Origin: CAIWHR01 sp963781285
GTDB taxonomy: Bacteria; Pseudomonadota; Gammaproteobacteria; Burkholderiales; Casimicrobiaceae
DNA: 64,000 bases
NCBI GenBank assembly: GCA_963781285.1
Contig: CAWAFI010000017.1
Coordinates: 186,001-250,000, forward strand
Reading direction: 5' to 3'
Shown here: in pieces, positions 57,072-64,000 of the stretch
Position numbering within the stretch: the stretch's first letter is position 1
How the letters are laid out: each line of letters begins with the position of its first letter
Program-made: the position numbers and the translations under genes
Notes under the pieces: model-generated
Told to the model about the DNA's origin: nothing
The model's input: the letters and a program-made list of their open reading frames with translations, nothing else
The model's database searches: none

Positions 57072-57112
57072 TTGACATTATTGTGGAACTTTGTTCTAAT
57101 TCGGAACACAAT
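57072..57112 (+). promoter_or_regulatory. iclR-gene promoter with overlapping palindromic operator
   Basis: A perfect -35 TTGACA (57072-57077) and -10 TCTAAT (57095-57100) are 17 bases apart, in a strikingly AT-rich patch of an otherwise GC-rich gap (56864-57133). An interrupted palindrome covers the whole -35/-10 region: ATTGTG (57080-57085) pairs with CACAAT (57107-57112), and the inner TGTTC...GAACA pairs across the -10. This is the expected layout for autoregulation by the IclR protein. No other gene is seen in the 270-base gap. Confidence 0.7.
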
Positions 57113-57133
57113 CACCGTTAATGGAATGTGACG

Positions 57134-57964
57134 ATGGCAGGAAGCCTCATCGACCGCGCCTTGGGCATCCTCGAATGCCTCGCGCAGAACGCTCGCGGAT
57201 TGCCGCTGCAGGAGATCGCGCGTCACCTCGACATCCCGAAAAGCGCCGCCCACCGGATACTGGGCGAGCTTGCCCGCCGCCGTTACGTGCGCCAGGATCC
57301 GGCGACCGGCCGCTACCTGCTGACGACCCGACTTACCTCCCTCGGCTTTCGTTATCTGGCCGACAGTGGCGTCGTCGACATCGCCCAGCCCGTGCTGGAC
57401 CGGCTTGCCGTCGAGACCGGAGAACTTGTCCGGCTCGGCATCATCGACGGCGACCGGCAGACCTGGGTCGCAAAGGCACAGGGCGCGCGATCGGGCTTGC
57501 GCTATGACCCCGACATGGGCATGGAGGCGCCGCTGTCGTGCACGGCCTCCGGCCATGCGTGGCTCGCCTGCCTCACCGACGACGAGGCGATCGCGCTGGT
57601 CGTGCGCCAGGGCTTCGGCCTTCCCGACGAATACGGCCCGAACGCGCCGAGAACGATCAAGGAACTGCAAGCACGGCTCAAGCTCGCGCGCGAGCGCGGC
57701 TACAGTTGGGTTGTCGACAGCTCCGCCGCCGGTACCGCGGCGATGGCGGCGGCGATCCGCCATCCGTCAACGCACGGCATTGTCGGCGTAGTCAGCGTTG
57801 CGGGGCCGAGCGTGCGCCTCACCGAAGCGCGGATGCATGCGCTGGCGCCGATGATGTTGGTGGCCGTGACCGATCTGGCCGAGGCCTGTGACGGCTCCGA
57901 TTATCTGATGCAGGCAAGCCGCTCGTTCGAGCAGCGTGCCCATGCGCGTCCCGCATCCGCGTGA
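57134..57964 (+). CDS. IclR family transcriptional regulator
   Basis: A 276-residue regulator that probably controls the adjacent catabolic genes. The N-terminal winged helix reads GSLIDRALGILECLAQNARG, LPLQEIARHLDIPKSAAHRI and LGELARRRYVRQDP; the C-terminal effector domain includes GVVDIAQPVLDRLAVETGEL, LSCTASGHAWLACLTDDEAI and FGLPDEYGPNAPRTIKELQA. I chose ATG 57134 (GGAA 7 bases upstream); GTG 57128 is possible. The ligand is unknown; members often sense aromatic or keto acids. Confidence 0.92.
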   Translation: MAGSLIDRALGILECLAQNARGLPLQEIARHLDIPKSAAHRILGELARRRYVRQDPATGRYLLTTRLTSLGFRYLADSGVVDIAQPVLDRLAVETGELVRLGIIDGDRQTWVAKAQGARSGLRYDPDMGMEAPLSCTASGHAWLACLTDDEAIALVVRQGFGLPDEYGPNAPRTIKELQARLKLARERGYSWVVDSSAAGTAAMAAAIRHPSTHGIVGVVSVAGPSVRLTEARMHALAPMMLVAVTDLAEACDGSDYLMQASRSFEQRAHARPASA

Positions 57965-58003
57965 TGATCGGATCGCCTCATCCCTAATTACCGAGAGCAC
58001 ACC

Positions 58004-59176
58004 ATGGAATTTGCACTGAGCGACGAGCAGCAAATGCTGGTCGGAACGGTCCGCCGTTTCATCGATACGGAATTGCTTCCGCTCGAGGACGAAATCGAGC
58101 GCGACGGCCGCCTCGCGCCGGCAAGGGCGAAGGAGATCTTCGAGAAGTCGCGCTCCCTCGGCTTTTACGCGATGAACATTCCCGAACAGTATGGCGGCGG
58201 CGGTCTGTCCGCCGTCGACACGATGCTGGTCGAGGAGCAGTTCGGCCGCACGAAGGACATTCTGATCCGCCGCGCGTTCGGCAACGTCTACGAGTCGCTG
58301 CTCGAGGGAACCGACGCGCAGAAGGCCCGCTGGTTGCTGCCGGCGGTGAAAGGCGAGCGCACGTGCTCGATCGCGATCACCGAGCCCGGCGCCGGATCGG
58401 ATGCCGCCGCGATCAAGACTCGCGCTGTCCGGGAGGGCGACGGCTGGCGGCTTTCCGGCGGCAAGCACTTCATCAGCGACGGCGAATTTTCCGACTTCTT
58501 CATCGTGTCTGCGGTCACCGATCCGGCGGCCCGGCCGCGGCACGTCTCGCTCTTTCTGGTGGACAAGGGGATGCCCGGATTCACGATCGGGCGCGACCAG
58601 CCGATGATGGGACTCACCGGCACGAGCCACCTCGAGCTCGTGTTCGACGACGTACCGCTCACCCGCGAGCACCTGCTGGGCAAGGAAGGCGGCGGCCTGC
58701 GTCTTGCCTACGAGACTCTGGGACGCGTGCGGTTGGCGCAGGTCGGCGCGCGCGCCGTCGGCAAGGCAACGCGGCTGATGACGCTGATGACCGACTACGC
58801 GAACGAACGCAAGCAGTTCGGCAAGGCGATCGGCGAGTTCCAGATGATCCAGCAGATGATCGCCGACAGCGCCATCGAGATCAACGCCGCGCGGCTGATG
58901 CTGCTGCGCGCCGCCTGGGAGATCGACCAGGGGCGCGACGCACGCGACTGGATCTCGATGGTGAAGATCGAGGCAGCCGAAACGCTTGGGCGCGTCGCCG
59001 ACCGCGCGGTGCAGGTCTTCGGCGGGATGGGCTACTGCGAGGAGTTGCCGGTGGCCCGGCTCTATCGCGATGCGCGGATCTACCGGATCTTCGACGGCAC
59101 CTCGGAAATCCATCGGACCGTCGTCGCCAAGAGCGCGCTGAAGAGCGGCGCAGCCTTGTGGGACATCGGAGCCTGA
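58004..59176 (+). CDS. Acyl-CoA dehydrogenase family protein
   Basis: A 390-residue FAD enzyme oxidising an acyl-CoA to the enoyl-CoA. Family blocks are FALSDEQQMLVGTVRRFIDT, CSIAITEPGAGSDAAAIKTR, YANERKQFGKAIGEFQMIQQ and QVFGGMGYCEELPVARLYRD. In place of the YEGT motif that carries the catalytic Glu in short-chain types, the sequence reads IFDGTSEIHR with Asp364. Some characterised branches use a different base, so this may be functional. It is 39 bases after the IclR gene and 4 bases before the CoA-transferase, so one operon. Substrate is not identified. Confidence 0.92.
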   Translation: MEFALSDEQQMLVGTVRRFIDTELLPLEDEIERDGRLAPARAKEIFEKSRSLGFYAMNIPEQYGGGGLSAVDTMLVEEQFGRTKDILIRRAFGNVYESLLEGTDAQKARWLLPAVKGERTCSIAITEPGAGSDAAAIKTRAVREGDGWRLSGGKHFISDGEFSDFFIVSAVTDPAARPRHVSLFLVDKGMPGFTIGRDQPMMGLTGTSHLELVFDDVPLTREHLLGKEGGGLRLAYETLGRVRLAQVGARAVGKATRLMTLMTDYANERKQFGKAIGEFQMIQQMIADSAIEINAARLMLLRAAWEIDQGRDARDWISMVKIEAAETLGRVADRAVQVFGGMGYCEELPVARLYRDARIYRIFDGTSEIHRTVVAKSALKSGAALWDIGA

Positions 59177-59180
59177 AGCG

Positions 59181-60728
59181 GTGACCGACGACAAATTCAT
59201 CACGGCGGACCAGGCCGCGGCGCTGATCGCTGACGCGGCGACGGTCGGGCTGGTCGGCGGCGGCGGCGGCCTGATGGAGGCGAGCACGGTCTTCGCCGCG
59301 ATCGAGCGCCGCTTTCTCGCGACGCGACACCCGGCCGATCTCACGCTCGTACACGCGCTCGGCATCGGCGACCGCAAGACGATGGGCCTCAACCGCTTCG
59401 CGCACGAGGGCATGGTCAAGCGGGTCATCGGCGGCCACTGGGTCTGGTCGCCGCGGATGCAGGAGCTCGCCCGCAGTGAGAAGATCGAGGCGTACGTTCT
59501 GCCGGCAGGCGTGCTCATGCAGCTCTACCGCGAGATCGGCGCCGGGCGCCCGGGTCTCGTGAGTCACGTGGGTCTCGGCACGTTCGTCGACCCGCGTCTC
59601 GACGGCGGGCGCATGAACGCCGCAGCGAAGGCGAGCCTCGTCGACGTCGTCGCCATCGACGGCGAGGAATGGTTGCGCTACAAATCGTTTCCGCTCAACG
59701 TCGCGATCATCCGCGGCACCTACGCCGACCCGCAGGGCAACGTCAGCCTGATCGGCGAAGCCGCGAATCTCGACATCCACGCGATTGCGCTCGCCGCCCA
59801 CAACAGCGGCGGCAAGGTAATCGCGCAGGTGCGCCACGCGGTGGAAGCCAAGTCGCTTCCGGCGCGCCAGGTGAACGTTCCGGGCGCACTCGTCGATGCG
59901 GTCGTCGTCGATCCCGACCAGCGGACCGGCTACGACATCGCCGTCGATCCGGCGCTGTCGGGCGAGCGCCGCGGCGCCGCTGCACCCGAACCGCCGCAGC
60001 CCTTCACCGCGCGCCAGGTCATCGCGCACCGCGCGGCGGAGGAGCTGCAGGACGGTGCCGTGGTCAACTACGGTTACGGGATGCCCGACGGCGTCGCCAA
60101 GCTCGTGGCCACGCGCGGCCACGGCGACCGCTACTACCAGTCGATCGAGCATGGCGCCTACGGCGGCACGTTGCTCGAAGGCTCGCTGTTCGGTTACGCC
60201 CGCAATCCGACCGCGATCATCGACGCACCGTCGCAGTTCGATTTCTATTCCGGCGGCGGCCTCGACATCGCGTTCCTCGGTTTTGGCCAGATCGATGCGG
60301 CGGGCAACGTCAACGTGTCGAAACTCTCCGGGCTGCCGGTCGGTCCCGGCGGCTTCATCGATATCGCGCAGAACGCGCGCAAGGTCGTTTTCTGTGGCAC
60401 CTTCGACACGAAGAACGTAGAGCTTGCGACCGGCGACGGCCGCATGCGCATCATGCGCCACGGCGACGTGCGCAAGATGGTGCGGCACGTCGATCAGATC
60501 ACGTTCGCGGGCCCGCAGGCGTTGCGGCAGGGGCAGGAGATCGTCTACGTCACCGAGCGCGCCGTGTTCCGGCTGACCGCGGAGGGTGTCGTGCTCACCG
60601 AAATTGCGCCCGGTGTCGATCTCACGCGCGACGTGCTCGACCGTATGGATTTCCGACCCGTGACGCCGCAGGTGCCGGCGAAGATGGCGGCGGCGCATTT
60701 CGAAGCGCACGACCGGCGCCCGCGTTAG
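59181..60728 (+). CDS. Fused alpha/beta acyl-CoA:acetate/3-ketoacid CoA-transferase
   Basis: A 515-residue family I CoA-transferase with both subunit-type halves in one chain. The N-terminal half has ADAATVGLVGGGGGLMEAST, GRPGLVSHVGLGTFVDPRLD and RGTYADPQGNVSLIGEAANL. The C-terminal half has VNYGYGMPDGVAKLVATRG, with Glu323 in YQSIEHGAYGGTLLEG as the likely catalytic residue. It probably moves CoA from acetyl-CoA or a keto-acyl-CoA to the pathway acid. It starts with GTG 59181, 4 bases after the acyl-CoA dehydrogenase, and its stop is 17 bases from the end of the opposing SDR gene. Confidence 0.92.
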   Translation: MTDDKFITADQAAALIADAATVGLVGGGGGLMEASTVFAAIERRFLATRHPADLTLVHALGIGDRKTMGLNRFAHEGMVKRVIGGHWVWSPRMQELARSEKIEAYVLPAGVLMQLYREIGAGRPGLVSHVGLGTFVDPRLDGGRMNAAAKASLVDVVAIDGEEWLRYKSFPLNVAIIRGTYADPQGNVSLIGEAANLDIHAIALAAHNSGGKVIAQVRHAVEAKSLPARQVNVPGALVDAVVVDPDQRTGYDIAVDPALSGERRGAAAPEPPQPFTARQVIAHRAAEELQDGAVVNYGYGMPDGVAKLVATRGHGDRYYQSIEHGAYGGTLLEGSLFGYARNPTAIIDAPSQFDFYSGGGLDIAFLGFGQIDAAGNVNVSKLSGLPVGPGGFIDIAQNARKVVFCGTFDTKNVELATGDGRMRIMRHGDVRKMVRHVDQITFAGPQALRQGQEIVYVTERAVFRLTAEGVVLTEIAPGVDLTRDVLDRMDFRPVTPQVPAKMAAAHFEAHDRRPR

Positions 60729-60745
60729 AGCCTGTTCACCTTCTT

Positions 60746-61486
60746 CTAATACGTGGCGCGCCCGCCCGTCAAATCGAAGGTGAACCCCGTCGTGAAGCTG
60801 CATTCGGGGCTTGCAATCCAGGCAACCATCGCCGCCACCTCCGGAACCTTCAGGGTTCGCCCCATGGGAATCTTGCTCCTGGCGAGCGCAATGTGTTCCG
60901 GGGTCATTTCCTTGAACAGGTCCGTCTCGGTGATGGCCGGAGCGATCGCGTTCACCAGAATTCCGCTGTCGACCAGTTCTCGCGCCAACGACTTGGTGAA
61001 TCCGATGACGCCCGCTTTCGCCGCGGCGTAGGCGGCGATGCCCTGATTGCCTTCCTTGCCGGCAATCGACGCGACGTTGACGATACGTCCATACGACCGT
61101 GCGCGCATGTGCGGAATCGCCGCACGGCAGCAATAGAACACGCCGGTCAGATCGACCGCCAGCACGCGGGCCCATGCATCGATCGGATACTCCCAGACCG
61201 GCGCCACCGGGCCATTGATGCCCGCGTTGTTGATCAGGATGTCGATCGTGCCGAGCGCCTTCTCGGTATCGGCAAAGGCCCTTTCGACCTGCTTGTAATC
61301 GGCAACGTTGACCGCGTGCATCGACGCCTGCGACAGGCCCGCCGTGGTGGCGTCGAACGTGTCGAATGCCAGGTCCCACAATGCAACGCGGCAACCCTCG
61401 CTCGCGAGGCGTTGTGCAATGCCGAGGCCGATGCCCCGTGCGCCGCCGGTGATGATGACGCCTTGCCCTGTCAAAGTGCTTTTCAC
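60746..61486 (-). CDS. Short-chain dehydrogenase/reductase (3-oxoacyl reductase-like)
   Basis: A 246-residue classical SDR. The NAD(P)-binding motif TGGARGIG is at 14-21, NNAG in LINNAGINGP, and the catalytic YxxxK in IAAYAAAKAGVIGF. GRIVNVASIAGKEGNQG carries the catalytic Ser. I chose GTG 61486, giving MKSTLTGQGVIITGG; a TTG at 61516 is less likely. Many such SDRs oxidise secondary alcohols or cyclic diols. It is the last gene of the minus-strand group and follows the isomerase-like gene by 46 bases. Confidence 0.9.
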   Translation of the reverse strand: MKSTLTGQGVIITGGARGIGLGIAQRLASEGCRVALWDLAFDTFDATTAGLSQASMHAVNVADYKQVERAFADTEKALGTIDILINNAGINGPVAPVWEYPIDAWARVLAVDLTGVFYCCRAAIPHMRARSYGRIVNVASIAGKEGNQGIAAYAAAKAGVIGFTKSLARELVDSGILVNAIAPAITETDLFKEMTPEHIALARSKIPMGRTLKVPEVAAMVAWIASPECSFTTGFTFDLTGGRATY

Positions 61487-61532
61487 GATGTGTGCTTTCT
61501 CGGCAATGATCCGCAAACGCGATCGCGCTCAC

Positions 61533-62360
61533 TCAAACCGCCGTCTGGACACGGTCCTTGATCACGCCGATGACCTCGTCGGGATCGCGTTGCCACCAGT
61601 TGCGTTGCGAGAAGATCTCGACCTCGACGTACCCGTCGTATCCGGCCACTTCCACCATGCGGCGCAGTCCCGGCAGGTCGATCACGCCATCACCCATCAT
61701 CCCGCGGTCGAGGCGTAGGTCCTGCGTGTCGGAGAGCCAGTCGCTGACGTGGAACGAGCAGATGCGTTTACCGGCACGCGCGATCTCGGTCTCGATGTCG
61801 GGGTCCCACCAGACGGCATAAGTGTCGACCGCGATGCCGACGATGTCTTCAGCGCCCAGGTGGTCGCACCACGCGTTGGCGAGCTTCATCGTGGAGAGGA
61901 TCGACCGCGTCGCACAGATCATCGGATGCAGCGGCTCCAGCGCGATCTTGACGCCGACCTTGCGGGCGTGGGAAATCAGGTCGGCGACGCCGTCGAGGGC
62001 CCGGGCCCGGGTGGCGGCGATGTCCTTGTCGGCCGGATCGACGCCGCCCGCCACGAAAATGAGGCATGGCGCCTTGACCGTCGCCGCCTCGTCCAGCGCG
62101 CGGCGGACCTCGTCACGCGCCCTGGCGGCCTCGTTGCGGTGCGGCGACGAGATGAGGCCGGCCCAGCAGTAGCCCGACAACGCGATGCCGTTGTCGGCGA
62201 CCAGTCGCGCGGTCCTCTCGACGCCGAACTCCCGCACCTTGTCGCGCCAGAGACTGGTGCAGCCAACGCCGTTGCGCACGAGCGCTTCAACGAACTGCGG
62301 CGTCGTGCATTGTTGCAGCAGCGTCACTTGATGAATCGATAGACGGCTTGGATCAAGCAT
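61533..62360 (-). CDS. Sugar phosphate isomerase/epimerase-type TIM barrel
   Basis: A 275-residue xylose-isomerase-like TIM barrel. All four canonical metal ligands can be placed: Glu142 in LEPLHPM, Asp179 in VDTYAVWW, His204 in CSFHVSDW and Glu248 in YVEVEIF. Members include sugar epimerases, IolE-type dehydratases and 3-dehydroshikimate dehydratases, so the reaction is uncertain. Start ATG 62360 has GAGG about eight bases upstream. It lies 60 bases downstream of the AroE-like gene on the same strand, which hints at a shared hydroaromatic or polyol substrate. Confidence 0.88.
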   Translation of the reverse strand: MLDPSRLSIHQVTLLQQCTTPQFVEALVRNGVGCTSLWRDKVREFGVERTARLVADNGIALSGYCWAGLISSPHRNEAARARDEVRRALDEAATVKAPCLIFVAGGVDPADKDIAATRARALDGVADLISHARKVGVKIALEPLHPMICATRSILSTMKLANAWCDHLGAEDIVGIAVDTYAVWWDPDIETEIARAGKRICSFHVSDWLSDTQDLRLDRGMMGDGVIDLPGLRRMVEVAGYDGYVEVEIFSQRNWWQRDPDEVIGVIKDRVQTAV

Positions 62361-62420
62361 TTCGGATACCTCTCGTGTTCTCGTTGCGCCAACGCCGGCA
62401 CCAACCACGTCGCGCGCGCA

Positions 62421-63260
62421 TCACGTGTTGCGCAGTGCCTGTTCGACCCGCTGGCGCAGCTCGGGCGTCACCACCGGTCGCACGCCGAACCACTTCTCGA
62501 AGCAACCTGACCCCTGATGCAGCAGCATGCCGAGACCGTCCGACACGCGAAGGCCGCGTGCCCTGGCCCGTTTCAACAGCGATGTTTCGAGCGGCACGTA
62601 GACGACGTCAGCAACGACAGCGTCGTCCTGCACCCTCGACAGGTCGATGTCGAGGTCCGGATTGCCGACCATGCCGAACGAGGTCGCATTGACGACGAGA
62701 CCCGCGCCATCGAGCGCGGCGGACAGCTCCTGCGCAGTCGTGGGTACGACTTTCGGTCCGAACCGCTGCCGCAACGCCTCCGCTTTCGCGACCGTGCGGT
62801 TGTGCACGTGAAGGCGCGGCACGCCGCGTTCCAGGAGCCCGTACACGACGGCACGGGCAGCACCTCCCGCACCGTACATGACGGCCTTGTGTGCGCGCCG
62901 GTCCCAGCCCGGTGCGGCCTCGTCCAGCGCGGCGATGAAGCCTATCGCATCGGAGTTCGTCGACCGCAGCTTGCCATCCTCGAGCCAGATCACGTTGGCA
63001 GCGCCGATCGCGGTGGCGCGCGCATCGGGTTCGGTCAGCTTGAGCGCCATCTCCTTGTGCGGCATCGTCGCCGATCCACCGACGTAGCCCCGCTCGGCCA
63101 GGTGCGCGAGGAAGTCGGCGAATTTCTCCGGCGGCACCGCTTCGAGCCGGAAGTCGGCGTCGAGCCGATGCTTCTCGATCCAGTAGCCGTGGATGATCGG
63201 CGCGCGCGAGTGTTCTACGGGCCAACCCATGACACAGGCGGCTCGCCGCGTTGCTGGCAT
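62421..63260 (-). CDS. Divergent shikimate/quinate dehydrogenase homologue (AroE-like)
   Basis: A 279-residue protein with the full AroE architecture: N-terminal substrate domain, NADP Rossmann motif GAGGAARA (130-137) and NRT (154-156), which favours NADP. Lys69 and Asp104 of the catalytic pair are present. Several substrate-binding positions differ from housekeeping AroE: HSRAP (17-21) instead of HSxSP, GGSATMPHK instead of GxNVTxPxK, and TNSDAIG instead of NTDxxG. It begins ATG 63260 with GGAGG nearby. In context with an SDR, TIM barrel and CoA genes it is more likely catabolic than biosynthetic, but the window contains no other aroE. Confidence 0.88.
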   Translation of the reverse strand: MPATRRAACVMGWPVEHSRAPIIHGYWIEKHRLDADFRLEAVPPEKFADFLAHLAERGYVGGSATMPHKEMALKLTEPDARATAIGAANVIWLEDGKLRSTNSDAIGFIAALDEAAPGWDRRAHKAVMYGAGGAARAVVYGLLERGVPRLHVHNRTVAKAEALRQRFGPKVVPTTAQELSAALDGAGLVVNATSFGMVGNPDLDIDLSRVQDDAVVADVVYVPLETSLLKRARARGLRVSDGLGMLLHQGSGCFEKWFGVRPVVTPELRQRVEQALRNT

Positions 63261-63347
63261 ATCCCTTCCTCCAGATGCAGCGGTGCCGGTCCAGCGCACC
63301 ACGTCCGTCGATTCCTGCTTCGCCGCGTGATCTGGCCGCGTCGATCC

Positions 63348-64000
63348 TCAGTAGAGCCCCGGCGTCGCGCCGCCGTCGACCGCGATCGCCGTTCCCTGGA
63401 TATGCCGGGCGCGCTCCGAACACAGGAAGAGCGCGAGTGCCGCCACGTCCTCGGGCTTCCCCAAGCGCGCGAGCCCGTCCTTGGCCACCAGCGCGGCGCG
63501 CACTTCGTCGACCGAAGCCCCGGTTGCTTCAGCGCGCTGCCGGAACAGCTGCTCGACACGCTCGGTCTCCGTCATGCCCGGCAGGATCGCGTTGACGTTC
63601 ACGCTGTCGCGCTTGCCGAGGCCCGAAAGTCCCTTGGTGAAATTGGCCATGGCGGAATTGACGGCGCCTCCGATCAGGAACTCGGGGTCGGGCGTGCGCG
63701 CAGCACCGCCGATGATGTTCACGACGTGACCGCGCGCGGCCTTGAGCAGCGGCCAGAACAGGCGGCATAGGCGCACGCAGCCAAAAAACTTCAGTGCGAA
63801 GCCGTCCTGCCACGCGTCGTCCGAGAGACTCAGGAAAGCGCCCGCCCGCGTGGCTCCGGCCGAGTTGACCAGAATGTCGCAGCGACCGTGGCGCTCCGTG
63901 ACGAAACGGTACACCTGCTCGCAGCCGTCGTCCCGGCGCAAGTCGGCCGCGCAGACGTCCGGACGAAAGGCGACGTTGCGGGCAATCGCGTCGGCCGCCG
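63348..64000 (-). CDS. Short-chain dehydrogenase/reductase, 5' end outside window
   Basis: A classical SDR whose N-terminus, including the cofactor motif, lies beyond the right edge. About 217 residues are visible. Seen are CDILVNSAGATRAGAFLSLS (NSAG for NNAG), GHVVNIIGGAARTPDPEFLI, and the C-terminal SERARHIQGTAIAVDGGATP. Around the active site the usual YxxxK pattern is not obvious: the aligned stretch reads FLIGGAVNSAMANFTKGLSG, so the catalytic Tyr and Lys appear replaced. It may be an atypical SDR. It is first of the visible minus-strand genes of the island, 87 bases before the AroE-like gene. Confidence 0.85.
   Translation of the reverse strand, partial: AADAIARNVAFRPDVCAADLRRDDGCEQVYRFVTERHGRCDILVNSAGATRAGAFLSLSDDAWQDGFALKFFGCVRLCRLFWPLLKAARGHVVNIIGGAARTPDPEFLIGGAVNSAMANFTKGLSGLGKRDSVNVNAILPGMTETERVEQLFRQRAEATGASVDEVRAALVAKDGLARLGKPEDVAALALFLCSERARHIQGTAIAVDGGATPGLY

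Overview
The window is bacterial chromosome, strongly GC-rich and densely coding. It most resembles a Betaproteobacterium of the Burkholderiales/Rhodocyclales kind. The evidence is family-level protein resemblance, the block pcm-rhodanese-tolC-waaA-waaC, the order dusB-fis-purH, an aceE-aceF-lpdA operon whose E3 carries its own lipoyl domain, the run nadD-rsfS-rlmH-maf-rng, and a GC-rich intergenic repeat (3843-3926) of a type common in Burkholderiales. A narrower assignment is not possible by eye. No rRNA, tRNA, CRISPR array, prophage, insertion sequence or plasmid function was seen.

Layout. 1-6.5 kb: envelope sugar genes (rfbA, rfbB, a UDP-sugar epimerase and a family 2 glycosyltransferase on the minus strand; waaC and waaA on the plus strand). 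6.2-13.1 kb, minus strand: an RND efflux system, acrA-acrB, then a strong promoter with a perfect palindrome at its start site, then pcm-rhodanese-tolC. 13.4-18.6 kb, plus strand: a complete branched-chain amino acid type ABC transporter (livJ, H, M, G, F). 18.6-26.2 kb: a membrane protein, then a minus-strand series dusB-fis-purH-pagP-purD-hemF-nudix-acyP. 26.4-31 kb: a UbiH-type hydroxylase, pepP, 5-FCL and an MFS transporter. 31-38 kb: aceE-aceF-lpdA and rpiA. 38-46 kb: a secreted protein with two internal repeats, proA, an MFS transporter, a DUF924 protein, and nadD-rsfS-rlmH-maf-rng. 46-51 kb: an esterase, two VOC/glyoxalase proteins, a DSD1-type PLP enzyme, and an ECF sigma/anti-sigma pair. 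51-57 kb: mgtE, mtgA, a REP-like palindrome, tonB and an RNB ribonuclease. 57-64 kb: an apparently catabolic island. An IclR regulator, an acyl-CoA dehydrogenase and a fused CoA-transferase on the plus strand converge on an SDR, an E-D-H-E TIM-barrel isomerase-like protein, a divergent shikimate-dehydrogenase homologue and a second SDR on the minus strand.

A notable property of the sequence itself is single-base indels that break obviously conserved genes: tolC (with the end of waaA), acrB, livJ, livM, the 18.65 kb membrane protein and lpdA. All lie left of about 36.6 kb, and in each case protein similarity continues uninterrupted in a neighbouring frame. Read errors are more likely than six fresh pseudogenes. 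Coordinates for these genes span the whole intended gene.

The best candidate for undescribed biology is the 57-64 kb island. Its gene combination suggests oxidation of a hydroaromatic or alicyclic acid and entry into CoA-thioester metabolism, but the substrate cannot be read from sequence. The other signals of interest are regulatory: the palindrome promoter of pcm-rhodanese-tolC, the palindrome overlapping the iclR promoter, a dusB-fis promoter with a GC-rich discriminator, and a waaA gene with no ATG, GTG or TTG start at its proper N-terminus.
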